Positions 35,810-48,660 of a stretch of 64,000 nucleotides of DNA are shown one piece after another. Made by a program: the position numbers and the translations under genes. The stretch comes from Liolophura sinensis. Its lineage: Eukaryota; Mollusca; Polyplacophora; Chitonida; Chitonidae. The stretch covers positions 4,344,501 through 4,408,500 of the forward strand of contig NC_088295.1 in the NCBI RefSeq assembly GCF_032854445.1, given 5' to 3'. Within the stretch, counting starts at the first letter, position 1; the number at the start of each line of letters is the position of its first letter. The notes beneath the pieces were generated by a model. It saw only the letters and a list, made by a program, of their open reading frames with translations, did no database searches and was not told where the DNA came from.

Positions 35810-35965
35810 GTTTATGGAGAGTCATCTGTCAGTGTTGCCAGCTCCCTGAAGGCCCTATCAGTTACCCGCGTACGTAAAATGATGCAGATGATGCACGGTG
35901 ATGCAGAAGATAATCACATTACTGTAACTGATATATCGTTTATGACAGTTGCAAAATTTAATTAA
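35810..35965 (+). CDS. TELO2: Possible alternative TELO2 terminal exon
   Basis: The acceptor TACAGTTTTTTGTCAG has a strong pyrimidine tract. It joins in phase 0 with exon 19 and stays open for 51 codons to TAA: VYGESSVSVASSLKALSVTR, then a less protein-like Met-rich tail. An internal CGC/GTACGT at 35872 could also be a donor. Using this exon would give an 890-aa protein and lengthen the last intron to 10.5 kb. It could instead belong to an unknown neighbouring gene. Confidence 0.35.
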   Translation, partial: VYGESSVSVASSLKALSVTRVRKMMQMMHGDAEDNHITVTDISFMTVAKFN

Positions 35966-37124
35966 GTCATAACTGATGAACAATTTATGAAGCTAGCAGT
36001 AATCAGAACTGCATATTATAGAAAACAAATGGTATGACAGAGTGAGTGAACCCATGGCAGTGAGACAGCATGATATTGTGAGCTAGTGAAGTGCACCCTG
36101 TGGTCATGTGTGTTATGCTTGGTCAAGGTCATTCTACCTGGCCTTGACAAGATCTCATTTAAGAATGTGCCCTCTAGAACCATGGCTTGAAGGTAAAGTA
36201 AAAAAAAAAAAACAGGTAAAGGTGATATGTCCATGGGATACAACATTTCATTAATAAGAAAATAGGAATGGCTATGTTTTCCCTTTGTAATAGTACACCT
36301 GTTAATTTGTGAGAAGTCATATCATTTTGTGACCATTGCTGCTCTTATTTATTATGGTGACCACTAGTATACGACCAATTAACATTTTTGCTCCCACAAG
36401 GCATACTCTCATTTGTACTTCATTTATTTCAAATACAATTCAGCATGATTTCAGCCCAAGGGCAGGGCAAGACTTAAAGTCACCATTATTTAACGGTAAT
36501 GTAGATCTGATCAGTAACCATGTTTAGGCTGAAAGTGGCAAATAAATAACTACGGTTCCAGTAAATGGTATTCTTGGAAGCATGAACTGATATAGGATAC
36601 TTTTTATTCATACTGTGAAGTTTCGAAACATAGTTATTTTAGCATTGCCGAAACCAGTTTGTGTTTTACTCTTGTTACTCTGTTTATTTTTTGTTTTATT
36701 ATGGCCTAATTATTTTTGCATTAAGGTTACATTGGATTGGATGTAAACTGTTGGCTCACAGATTGATTGTTTTGCTATATTTGTTCCCACAACTTGATAC
36801 CGTTACATGTCTCTTTCTTAATCTGAGTTACTGCTGATCTTCATGGTAACAAGTTGTAACATGCTTTTGGACAGACATGGTATTTGTTACAGAGAGTATT
36901 TTTTGAGGATGAGAACACTTTCAATGTATATCAGTAACTAAGACATTTCAATTACCAGAGCATTTGCTTGGTAAACGGTAGTCTGGGTTTTTTTCTGACT
37001 GGAGTCATACATAACACTTTAAAGAGGGTGTACTGAACATTATTGGTCAAAAAAAAAAAAAAAAGATCCATATTCCCTGATCAAATCCAATTTTCTGTAT
37101 TTATCAAGAATAGCTTGAATCATT

Positions 37125-37280
37125 GCCTGTCACCAAATATCAGACCCTCACCTGAACTATCTACAGGGTTTCACCAAATATCAGACCTGCACCTGAACTT
37201 TCTACAGGGTTTGACTAATTATCAGACTCTCACCTGAACTATCTACCGGGTTTCACCAATATCATACCCTCACTTGAACT
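37125..37280. repeat. ~41-bp tandem repeat, four copies
   Basis: Units of ACCAAATATCAGACCCTCAC then CTGAACTATCTACAGGGTTT, progressively diverged to the right. Confidence 0.85.
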
Positions 37281-38344
37281 AAGTCATAATGCTACTTGCA
37301 TTATAAATTTAAGAACTTTTTTACCGATGTGAAAAGATAACAGGTGCACAGAAGAGGTTAATATTTTATAAAAAGGTAATTATTCCAAAATTTTAAAAAT
37401 TTGATTGGATTTGTGGTGATCTATTTTTTGCCAAAAACGTCAGGTACAGTACAATGGTCATCTTTTTCAACGGTCATCTACCTTGCTTGGCACACTGTAT
37501 AAGAAGAATGGACCGAGTAGGACCTAATGTTAAAAGTAACAGTAACCTGCAAACAATGACAGAAATATTTACTGTTAGCTCCATCGGTAGTTAAACAATT
37601 GGATGATACAGTATGCATGTGCAGGTATTTTATTAGTTATCATTCCTTGTATTGATAGTATTAAATTTTGCTAGGGTTTCACAAAATTGTGGTTTTGTCG
37701 TATTTTTGTAATATTTGGATGTGTAATGATGGTTTTGTTTTCAATAACACAAAGTAATTTAGGTGTATACATTGGTATTTTATTGTTGATGTTCACGATT
37801 TTTCAAGGACTGTTTCCTGTTCCGATAGACCGTTCACTCACTGCCGCAAGTCTGCATCGAGTGCGATATCAGTGTCGCTATCCGTTGCACCCAACTGTGT
37901 GCTTAACGGACAGGTGTAAACGTGAGAACTTGAGCGGACGTTGCAGTGTTGTAAACTCTCTGAACAACCTGACAGACTGAAACTTTGGGTGATCTGCGAT
38001 CAGACTATGGTCTGATGGTGAAATGTGAACGGCCTCCCACATCTTCGCTGATACCGGTTCACACTTTGTTACAAACTCACTCTATCAGTCGGTACAGTTT
38101 GACAGTCCCAGTCGATCTCTGTCTGTACGGGATAGAGCAGTGATGGCTAGGGCTGAGGTAAACTTTGGCTGACATTTACGAGCGGAGATCGTGTGTTAGA
38201 GCGGCCCTACCCACACGGTTGTATACAGACAACACCCGGTCGATCCCATCAGAGATAAACGCCCTGCATGCAGAAAGAATAAAGGCTCTTCCTCCATCCT
38301 GTCAACTCGTCGGCCAACAGCATTCCATCATAATATGTATGTCC

Positions 38345-38440
38345 TGGGCCCTGTTTCACAAAGATGTCGTACATGTACGATATCGTACGACAACTGTAAG
38401 ATAAAAAAATACTCCGCCTTGTGGAACTGGGCGCAGTTTC
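38345..38440. mobile_element. Short palindromic MITE-like element
   Basis: TGGGCCCTGTTTCACAAAG at the left and GTGGAACTGGGCGCAG at the right are imperfect inverted repeats. An inner palindrome, GTCGTACATGTACGATATCG then TACGAC, lies between them. It resembles small foldback elements with GGGCCC-type ends. Confidence 0.4.
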
Positions 38441-38933
38441 TCAAATACAGAATTACCTGCCTATACGACACTCTTGTGCTTGGCTTTTAATTAGATTTGT
38501 TTTCAAGCAAATGTAATATTTTCCTTGGCATTCTGCCGTAATAGTTCAATCTAGTCATACTGCAGTGATTAAAAAAAAAAGATATTTGTGAACAAAATGT
38601 AATATTTTACACATACATGACACTGAAAACATCTAGACCTTACATTAGTGAGCTTCCTTCTCAATCAGAACAGAGCAAGTTTATGGTTGAAGTCCTCTTA
38701 TTGCACAGTTATTACACTGGCAGGAGGTGTTCTTGGCGTTCACACTGAGCCATTCTTCTAGCACATTCATGGAAAATGGTATTTTTGAAATATACTTCTT
38801 TCTTATTTCATAATGAATAACCATAGTTAAAGTAACGACGAAATACTGTATGCCTGTTTTTATCATCATGTTAGAAGCAGTTGTGTGTGTTAAAATCTGT
38901 TATATTATAGACTAGTTGATATGCCATTGGATT

Positions 38934-39110
38934 TATTTATTTATTTGATTGGTGTTTTTCGCCGTACTCAAGAATATTTCACTTATACTACGGCAGCCAG
39001 TATTATAATGGAGGAAACCGGGTAGAGCCAGGGGGTAATCCACGACCATCCCGCAGGTTTCTGCCAGATATTCCCACGTACAGCCATTAGAGACATGCTC
39101 TCAGATCTGG
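38934..39110 (-). mobile_element. SINE family A copy, intergenic
   Basis: On plus: ATTTATTTATTTATTTGATT, GGTGTTTTTCGCCGTACTCA, then GGAGGAAACCGGGTAGAGCC and CCACGACCATCCCGCAGG. This is the same 3' half as the copy at 13208, without the tRNA-like head. Confidence 0.8.
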
Positions 39111-41137
39111 CGTTACATTCAGCATCACTTGACACTGTCACATGGCACACATACACACACATGCGCATTAACCGTACAGTATATACACACTCCAGTTTAT
39201 CGTCTCCAGTAAATTATCTCCGGTTATTTAGCACTGAGTTGGTTATCTCATAGGGTTAGTAGCCAATATTTACGATCTGCCGTTTTTCCGTGTTCTTTCC
39301 GCTGACAAACTGCTTGGCCGGGGGTTTTGTGGAAGACGGAAAGCTCGTTAGGGATTTGACTGACAACCTGATTGAAATCTAACGGCCTATAAAAAGCGAA
39401 ACAAAAACCGATGGAGACATTTCTGGAATGGTTACGTGGAGTAATCGGTCTACATTATCAGAGTCACTGGAGGTTATTGAGCTATATGATGGGCGGGTGT
39501 GTGGCTTGGGGAGCTCTACGGGGACACCTGCTTCACATCCGTCACATACACCTCTCAAAATCGCCCTGTAACTCATTTACTTTAACTCTTGACTTTCATT
39601 AACCCAGCCTCCTGGTTCAGTCTGGGTGTATAACATTGATCACCCCTTCCCCGACTTTCACTCTGAACTCTGCGCTCTGTGGCCTCATCCTCTTCTAGCT
39701 AACTACAAAGAGGATCAGCCACGCCTACTGCCCGATCCTGCCTGTCTTCTACATCTTATTGGCTGCAGAAGTCTACGCGCCGCCAGTCCTGGCTTCTTAC
39801 AGTCTGAGGCTTCCTTGTATGTCTGCCAGAGTTCCTTTTGAACAATCCTTGCTATACTGGTTACATAATCCGACTTGCCGATATTCTCATGTTTAGCTGT
39901 ACTGTAGTGAATTTATCACAACATACTAATTTCATATTTGCTGATTTCATATTATTTTGTTTGGTTTTTACTTGAAGAATCAGGGATGTGGTAGTGTATC
40001 TTAAAAAAACGTCGTGCATGTAGAAATGTTTTGAAAATAGCTGCCTACACGTTATTTTCTCTGAACGTGTCATGCAGTTCCTGTATGTGATTTTATAAGC
40101 GTCTAGCGATGTTACACGCACATCGACAGCCAACTCCGGAAGTATGAAACGTTCGAATTCACACACACGTGCCAGTTTAAAAGTTTATAGGAAAATAAAT
40201 GCATTCGCTTGCGGAATTATGATAGCAAGAGAGTTTCTGAACTGTTGTTGGATTGGACTGGAATCGAATTAAGACCTTTCTTCTTGTATAGCATGAAGCT
40301 TAACACTGAATATGACTAGTGTGAGGCTTCCAGATGTCAAGTGCGACGCTTGACGATGAATATAGCCGTCTAAAGCGCGGAATAAGACAAAACATTGATG
40401 ATTTTGGTGCACGTTTTACATTGTCCAAAGGGTAAACATCGTTTCATGTAGTCCAGTTACAGGTAGAATTATGTGGCTACATTTCAGATTACAAATCATT
40501 CCTATCTACGTCGTATCTAATCCCATTTATTTGTAAATTTGATGAAAAACACAAAAAACACCATACAGTGAAAATTAGGACATAGAAAATAAAGTGTTGG
40601 ATCTGTCAGCGCCTGTTAAGGCCCAGGTATAGCCTTGGGCCTTGTCAGGGGATGGACTGCACACGGAGACCGTACAAAAACAACAGTTACACAAATTTCT
40701 TTTTTCACTCAGTTTGAAATTATGTATTAGCCGATGGCCATGGCTGTATTTGACAGGAGTAAAATTAGCTTGACAAATAAACAGTTTAGCGCCGCAGAGA
40801 AGGATATGGATTGGTATAGACACGTACATGTGCCTGTATTAGTACGTCTTCTATGATCTAACATACATGCAGACAATGGTATACCATTTCTATATGTGGT
40901 TTTGTTGACACTCTGGACAAACTATATCCAGATAGACACACATCAGGCACCACACTCTACAAAAGATAACCATCGTGTTTATGACTCAAGGTTCTATATC
41001 CACAAAGTATATATCCATGACTGTCACTCGAGATACCCCCCGGGTACCACCCATAACAACGGCAGGTTTGGTTCCAGCTACAGTCGCCTTCGATCTGTTC
41101 TTGCCATGTTCGCTGTTTTCTCCATTGCCAAATCCAG

Positions 41138-41290
41138 CCTTGTGAGCTCAGATATGAGCTGGCGTTGTGAGCTCAGGTATGAGCTGGCGTTGTGAGCTCA
41201 GGTATGAGCTGGCGTTGTGAGCTCAGGTATGAGCTGGCGTTGTGAGCTCAGGTATGAGCTGGCGTTGTGAGCTCAGGTATGAGCTAGCGT
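41138..41290. repeat. 25-bp tandem repeat, six copies
   Basis: Near-perfect units GTGAGCTCAGGTATGAGCTG plus GCGTT. Almost no divergence, so recent. Confidence 0.93.
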
Positions 41291-42309
41291 CGTACCTGCC
41301 GAATAATGATATCCGTTTTACCTCTGTGGAGTTAGTGTGGCTTAAACAATATGAATCATTCTACAAGTACAAAAATAACAGAGGAGAAACTTTCCCGTGT
41401 TGAAATCCAGCGGATACCACTTTTTATCGAGAAAGTTTGTAAGTGATAGTAGTTGTTACGGATTACTGCATGTGTATGGGTTCATCTCTCCCCCATGACA
41501 CTCGCTGTTATCTCTGTCACTCTTCTTACGCATTTGCTTCTCCAGTTTTCCAGCATGTCCTGATGTACGATCACGTGGCAGTCTGCTCCAGCCGAGTGGT
41601 TTGTCGGGGATATCATCAGGTAACACAATTCAGACAGCTGAGACATGATATCACTCGAAGAAATAAACTCTTCAGTTATATGAACAAGCATCTCATTCTT
41701 CGTCCATTTAACGGTAGCTGATCTGACGCTGTTTGGTGGCTGGTCATCCGTGGACGGCTGATCTTGGCTCCTGTGTACGTCTGTTTCTCACCTCTTCTAT
41801 CAACAGGCTACCCACACCTATCATTATTGTCATGGATGGACAGCCTCCAAGGCCCGCGTTTTCCCGTCGTTGTTCTGCATCACTAGGAACTTTTCGCTCA
41901 AATGCGCAACCACTGCAACGGTTCTAATCCAACAGGTCTTGTCACTCCCGTAGACGGCTTGGTCCAACAATTTTCTGTTATGTCCGTCTCAGGCGAGTGT
42001 CGGTGATGGCTCATTAGCTAGTGTCACTTCACTCGCGAACATACCTCTCAATTAACGCCACCCGAGGCTTGTCATCGAGAAGACGTGTGTGTCGACCGCC
42101 AAAACCAGGAACACAACCAGATCGCTACTGATGTGTGGCGTCTCTTCACTTACACCAACAGATTTGTTCCGCTTACGGAGTTTTCCTGCCTCTTGAACCT
42201 CTTCAACGTTTTTACACCTGTTTAAGCACCGAGACACATTTGTGGGTCATCTTGCTAATTCACAGTTCAACAACCTGTCTACAAAAGGAGTATTTGCACT
42301 GAAAACCAC
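41291..42309. other. No recognised gene
   Basis: Frames at 41443-41721 and 41733-41927 do not resemble known proteins and have no splice support. I see nothing else. Confidence 0.45.
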
Positions 42310-45300
42310 CTCTTACATCCCTAAAATCCCCTGGGAAGTAACCAGAATGGAGTATGCTCTGAGTAGTCCCTAACCCATCTGGGAAGTAAGCAGAATGGAG
42401 TATGCTCTGAGCAGTCCCTAAACTATCTGGGAAGTAACCAGAACGCAGTATGCTCTCGGCAGTCCACAAACCATCTGGGAAGTAACCAGAACAGAGTATG
42501 CACTGAACAGTCCCTAAACCATCTGGGAAGTAACCAGAACGGAGTATGCTCTGAGCAGTCCCTAAACCATCTGGGAAGTAACCAGAATGGAGCATGCTCT
42601 GAGTAGTCCCTAACCCATCTGGGAAGTAACCAGAATGGAGTATGCTCTGAGCAGTCCCTAAACTATCTGGGAAGTAACCAGAACGGAGTGTATACTAAGC
42701 AGTCCCTAACCCATCTGGGAAGTAACCAGAACGGAGTATGCTCTCGGCAGTCCACAAGCCATCTGGGAAGTATCCAGAACAGAGTATGCACTGAGCAGTC
42801 CCTAAACCATCTGGGAAGTAACCAGAACGGAGTATGCTCTGGGCAGTCCGCAAACCATCTGGGAAGTAACCAGAACAGAGTATGCTCTGAGTAGTCCCTA
42901 AACCATCTGGGAAGTAACCAGAACGGAGTATGCTCTGAGTAGTCTATCCGATATGGGAAGTAACCAGAACGGAGTATGCTCTGAGCAGTCCCTAAACCAT
43001 CTGGGAAGTAACCAGAATGGAGTATGCTCTGAGTAGTCCCTAAACAATCTGGGAAGTAACCAGAATGGAGTATGCTCTGAGTAGTCCCTAAACCATCTGG
43101 GAAGTAAACAGAACGGAGTATGCTCTGAGTAGTCCCTAAACCATCTGGGAAGTAACCAGAACGGAGTATGCTCTGAGCAGTCCCTAAACCATCTGGGAAG
43201 TAACCAGAATGGAGTATGCTCTGAGTAGTCCCTAAACCATCTGGGAAGTAACCAGAATGGAGTATGCTCTGAGCAGTCCCTAAACCATCTGGGAAGTAAC
43301 CAGAACGGAGTATGCTCTAAGCAGTCCCTAAACCATCTGGGAAGTAACCAGAATGGAGTATGCTCTGACCAGTCCTTAAATAATCTGGGAAGTAACCAGA
43401 ATGGAGTATGCTCTGAGCAGTCCTTAAACCATCTGGGAAGTAACCAGAATGGAGTATGCTCTGAGTAGTCCCTAAACCATCTGGGAAGTAACCAGAATGG
43501 AGTATGCTCTGAGCAGTCCCTAAACCATCTGGGAAGTAACCAGAATGGAGTATGCTCTGAGTAGTCCCTAAACCATCTGGGAAGTAACCAGAATGGAGTA
43601 TGCTCTAAGCAGTCCCTAAACCATCTGGGAAGTAACCAGAATGGAGTAGTATGCTCTGAGTAGTCTATCCGATCTGGGCAGTAACCAGAAACAATCTGGG
43701 AAGTAACCAGAATGGAGTATGCTCTGAGCAGTCCCTAAACCATCTGGGAAGTAACCAGAATGGAGTATGCTCTGAGTAGTCCCTAAACCATCTGGGAAGT
43801 AACCAGAACTGAGTATGCTCTGAGCAGTCCCTAAACCATCTGGGAAGTAACCAGAATGGAGTATGCTCTGAGTAGTCCCTAAACCATCTGGGAAGTAACC
43901 AGAATGGAGTATGCTCTGAGCAGTCCCTAAACCATCTGGGAAGTAACCAGAACAGAGTATGCTCTGAGTAGTCCCTAAACCATCTGGGAAGTAACCAGAA
44001 TGGAGTATGCTCTGAGTAGTCCCTAAACCATCTGGGAAGTAACCAGAATGGAGTAGTATGCTCTGAGTAGTCTATCCGATCTGGGCAGTAACCAGAAACC
44101 ATCTGGGAAGTAACCAGAACGGAGTATGCTCTGAGCAGTCCCTAAACCATCTGGGAAGTAACCAGAATGGAGTATGCTCTGAGCAGTCCCTAAACCATCT
44201 GGGAAGTAACCAGAATGGAGTATGCTCTGAGTAGTCCCTAAACAATCTGGGAAGTAACCAGAATGGAGTATGCTCTGAGTAGTCCCTAAACCATCTGGGA
44301 AGTAACCAGAACTGAGTATGCTCTGAGCAGTCCCTAAACCATCTGGGAAGTAACCAGAATGGAGTATGCTCTGAGCAGTCCCTAAACCATCTGGGAAGTA
44401 ACCAGAACGGAGTATGCTCTGAGTGGTCCCTAAACCATCTGGGAAGTAACCAGAACAGAGTATGCTCTGAGTAGTCCCTAAACAATCTGAGAAGTAACCA
44501 GAATGGAGTATGCTCTGAGCAGTCCCTAAACCATCTGGGAAGTAACCAGAATGGAGTATGCTCTGAGTGGTCCCTGAACCACCTGGGAAGTAACCAGAAT
44601 GGAGTATGCTCTGAGCAGTCCCTAAACCATCTGGGAAGTAACCAGAATGGAGTATGCTCTGAGCAGTCCCTAAACCATCTGGGAAGTAACCAGAACGGAG
44701 TATGCTCTGAGCAGTCCCTAAACCATCTGGGAAGTAACCAGAATGGAGTATGCTCTGAGCAGTCCCTAAACCATCTGGGAAATAACCAGAATGGAGTATG
44801 CTCTGAGTGGTCCCTAAACCATCTGGGAAGTAACCAGAATGGAGTATGCTCTGAGTAGTCTATAAACCATCTGGGAAGTAACCAGAATGGAGTATGCTCT
44901 GAGTAGTCTCTAAACCGTCTGGGAAGTAACCAGAACGGAGTATGCTCTGAGTGGTCCCTAAACCATCTGGGAAGTAACCAGAATGGAGTAGTATGCTCTG
45001 AGTAGTCTATCCGATCTGGGCAGTAACCAGAAACCATCTGGGAAGTAACCAGAACGGAGTATGCTCTTAGCAGTCCCTAAACCATCTGGGAAGTAACCAG
45101 AATGGAGTATGCTCTGAGCAGTCCCTAAACCATCTGGGAAGTAACCAAAATGGAGTATGCCCTGAGTAGTCCCTAAACAATCTGGGAAGTAACCAGAATG
45201 GAGTATGCTCTGAGTAGTCCCTAAACCATCTGGGAAGTAACCAGAACTGAGTATGCTCTGAGCAGTCCCTAAACCATCTGGGAAGTAACCAGAATGGAGT

Positions 45301-45985
45301 ATGCTCTGAGTAGTCCCTAAACTATCTGGGAAGTAACCAGAATGGAGTATGCTCTAAGCAGTCCCTAAACCATCTGGGAAGTAACCAGAATGGAGTATGC
45401 TCTGAGCAGTCCTTATATCATCTGGGAAGTAACCAGAATGGAGTATGCTCTGAGCAGTCCCTAAACCATCTGGGAAGTAACCAGAATGGAGTATGCTCTG
45501 AGCAGTCCCTAAACCATCTGGGAAGTAACCAGAACAGAGTATGCTCTGAGTAGTCCCTAAACCATCTGGGGAGTAACCAGAATGGAGTATGCTCTGAGCA
45601 GTCCCTAAACCATCTGGGAAGTAACCAGAATGGAGTATGCTCTGAGTGGTCCCTAAACCATCTGGGAAGTAACCAGAATGGAGTATGCTCTGAGCAGCCC
45701 CTAAACCATCTGGGAAGTAACCAGAATGGAGTATGCTCTGAGCAGCCCCTAAACCATCTGGGAAGTAACCAGAACAGAGTATGCTCTGAGTAGTCCCTAA
45801 ACCATCTGGGAAGTAACCAGAATGGAGTATGCTCTGAGCAGTCCCTAAACCATCTGGGAAGTAACCAGAATGGAGTATGCTCTGAGTGGTCCCTAAACCA
45901 TCTGGGAAGTAACCAGAATGGAGTATGCTCTGAGCAGTCCCTAAACCATCTGGGAAGTAACCAGAACAGAGTATTCCTCTGAGCA
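42310..45985. repeat. 48-bp minisatellite (about 76 units)
   Basis: The unit is CCATCTGGGAAGTAACCAGA, ATGGAGTATGCTCTGAGCAG, TCCCTAAA (16 codons; minus reads FWLLPRWFRDCSEHTP). A junction variant, TAGTCTATCCGATCTGGGCA, recurs at 43661, 44068 and 45003. A 240-bp block repeats near 45532 and 45772. Minus frames of up to 321 codons are array artefacts. Confidence 0.96.
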
Positions 45986-47655
45986 ATCCCAATTCCACCT
46001 GAAAAGTCCAGTATGAGCTGAAAGATTGTGAGCACTTTTAGTATCTTGAGTATATGCTGAAATTTCTGACCTTTTTCTGAATTTTCTGTGTAATCATAGT
46101 CACTTCTCAAAAATAGGGGAAATTCTTTTATCAATAAAGGTAAGAAAGTCCTACTGTATCATGTGACTTATCAAAAAGGTAATCATTTTTTGATTTGCCT
46201 CTGTTCTGTTATTTGATTTCCGTGTTCTTTTAACATTCTTTAAACAAGCCGAAGTTTATACTCGTGCGCCTGTGTGTTTCTTCAGTTATGTCGTCAATAA
46301 ACATTGATCTTCTGTGTTTCATGTACCTACAATATAATTAAGAGGTACAGCATAGAGAGTAACACCAGAGCCTGATAGCTGGCAAATGGTCAAACATAAA
46401 CTGTGAAATACCGCTGCAGCACAGAGAGTAAAATCAGAGCAGCAAGGACAGTGTGATAGCTGGCAACTTGTCACACGAAACCTGTGAAATACGGCCGCTT
46501 ATCGATTTACCTGAGTCACTGTTTTATTCTAACTGTTCATGTAAATAGTAGCCATTTACACGCTCCCTATGTGTACGGAGGTATGTGTACAGGTGATCTG
46601 AAAATTGCTTAGTTATATAAGCGACCAAGTGATAGAGACTGGAAGTAAAAGACGGAAAACTAAGGAGAATTGAAATAAGCACTTCATTATGTCAACATTT
46701 GTATTGTACTTAACAAAAGCGAAACGAATGTGTGAGTAAATAAATTTGTGTGATTTGGTTTGTGATGGCAATATATGGACTACACGCTAAGAACGGAAAT
46801 ATTCTCTGTTGATAACTCGATATAGTCTTCTTTATGTCCTTTGTTGACGTACACACCAATTCTTTAGATGTTTTGCTTACAAAATTCTCGAGTGCTTTAT
46901 TACTCTATGTAGGCTTTATTCGTGTGGGTCATAGTGTGTGTCTATGGCTCATATTTCTATAGCTTTGACAAGGTCTGTTACAATTCTAAACGCGCCTCCA
47001 GCATGTGCGTGTTCGGGTATAACTCGGTGTTGGAATAAACGAAGCACAATAAACTCGCTAGTTTTTATTAGTCCCCTCTATCTCTGGCATTTTTACTAAA
47101 ATTTTCCCACCATTTTAGGTTTTAATGTAAACAGGAAGTTTTGCTTCCTGCTGAGAGCGTAACAAATGTGAGGATAAAAGCTACCTGAACTGGGAGTTAA
47201 GGGAGCGGGGAGGGGAGGTGGGCGTATCGGGTAACTGGACTAGTGAGTGTCGGAATGCACAACATAATGTACGCAATGGCCACAAAACAGGGCTTGATAT
47301 TATAAAAGTCAACAGAAAAACCTAACAATTATGTTTACCAGATATGCTTAAGTAGTACGCATGGTTCAGTGTTTTCTTGAAACAAACTTCAACGAGAGTC
47401 AGTTAGTCATTATCAAAGTTAGAAGCTGTTCTTCATGTGGTTTTTGCATTTCAGTTTTTGGTCAGTTTTTGTGTAAAACTTTTATTTCTTAAAAACCTTC
47501 GGATGCTTGTGGGTTCCTCCAGGATTTACCCTTTTTGCTCCCTCTATGATGAAAGACTCCGTCGCACAAGTGAAATATTTTTGAGTAACTACGACGTAAA
47601 GTTCCAATAAAATAAATGCAAAAAAAGTAAATTTTGAGGATAATTGTAAATACGG
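45986..47655. other. No recognised gene; contains a two-copy duplication and a SINE fragment
   Basis: At about 46340-46495 a segment with AGAGAGTAA, GTGATAGCTGGCAA and CTGTGAAATAC occurs twice in tandem, with indels. The rest is AT-rich and featureless to my reading. Confidence 0.5.
47505..47625 (+). mobile_element. Degraded SINE family A fragment, plus orientation
   Basis: GGATGCTTGTGGGTTCCTCC, a CTCCGTCGCACAAGTGAAAT stretch, ATTTTTGAGTAACTACGACG then TAAAGTTCCAATAAAATAAA follow the family A body and tail in order. Confidence 0.7.
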
Positions 47656-48660
47656 CTCTTCTAACGGCGTGTTCTGTTAACAGTAATACATCTCCTGTAA
47701 TGACGTGTTCTGTTAGCAGTAATACGCCTCCTGTAATGACGTCTTCTATTAGCAGTGATACTTAACTCCTGTAATGGCGTGTTCTGCTAACAGTAATAAG
47801 TCTCCTGTGATGACGTATTCTGATAACAGTGATACGTCTCCTGTCATGGCGTGTTCTGTTAACAGTGATACGTCTCTTGTAATGGAGTGTTCTGTTAACA
47901 ATGATGCGTCTCCTGTCATGGCGTGTTCTGTTAACAGTGATACGTCTCTTGTAATGACGTGTTCTGTTAACAGTAATACTTCTTTTCTAATGGCGTGTTC
48001 TGTTAACAGGGGTACCACTCCTCTAATGGATTGTATTGTTAACAGTTGTGCCATTCCTCCAATGGCATGTATTGTTATCAATGTTACCACTCCTCTAAAA
48101 GTATGTGGTGTTAACAGTGGTATCACTCCTCTAATGGCATGTAGTTTTAACAGTGGTACCACTCCTCTATTTGCATGTACATTCAACACTGGCACCACTC
48201 ATCTAATGTCATATACTGTTAACAGGCCCACCACCCCTCTAATGGCATATACTGTTAACAGAGGTACCACTCCTCTAATGGCATATACTGTTAACAGAGG
48301 TACCACTCCTCTAATGGCATATACTGTTAACAGAGGTACCACTCCTCTAATGGCATATACTGTTAACAGGGGTACCACTCCCCTAATGGCATATTCTGTT
48401 AACAGGCGTACCACTCCTCTAATGGTATATACTGTTAACAGGTGTACCACTCCTCTTATGGCATATTCTGTTAACAGGTGTACCACTCATCTAATGGCAT
48501 ATACTGTTAACAGGGGTACCACTCCTGTAATGCCATATACTGTTAACAGGGGTACCACTCCTGTAATGCCATATACTGTTAACAGGGGTACCACTCCTGT
48601 AATGCCATATACTGTTAACAGGGGTACCACTCCTGTAATGCCATATACTGTAACAACTTG
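47656..48660. repeat. 36-bp minisatellite (about 28 units)
   Basis: The unit is TGTTAACAGGGGTACCACTC then CTCTAATGGCATATAC (12 codons; NRGTTPLMAYTV). Divergence falls from left to right. The left units (GATACGTCTCCTGTAATGAC type) are an older subfamily and the last four units are nearly identical. The gradient suggests growth at the right end. Confidence 0.95.

Larger units (their letters stand above)
35966..41137. other. No recognised gene; AT-rich intergenic sequence
   Basis: It contains the small repeat at 37125, the palindromic element at 38345 and the SINE at 38934. A 97-codon frame at 37687-37980 starts hydrophobic and turns Cys- and Arg-rich, but I recognise no family and see no splice support. 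Confidence 0.5.

Noticed and set aside
37687-37980. 97-codon ORF as a membrane protein gene
   Set aside because: The hydrophobic start is AT-rich intergenic sequence, the second half has a different composition, and there is no family match or splice support.
42310-45985. CRISPR-like array
   Set aside because: Units are contiguous with no unique spacers, and the DNA is eukaryotic. The same applies to all other arrays here.
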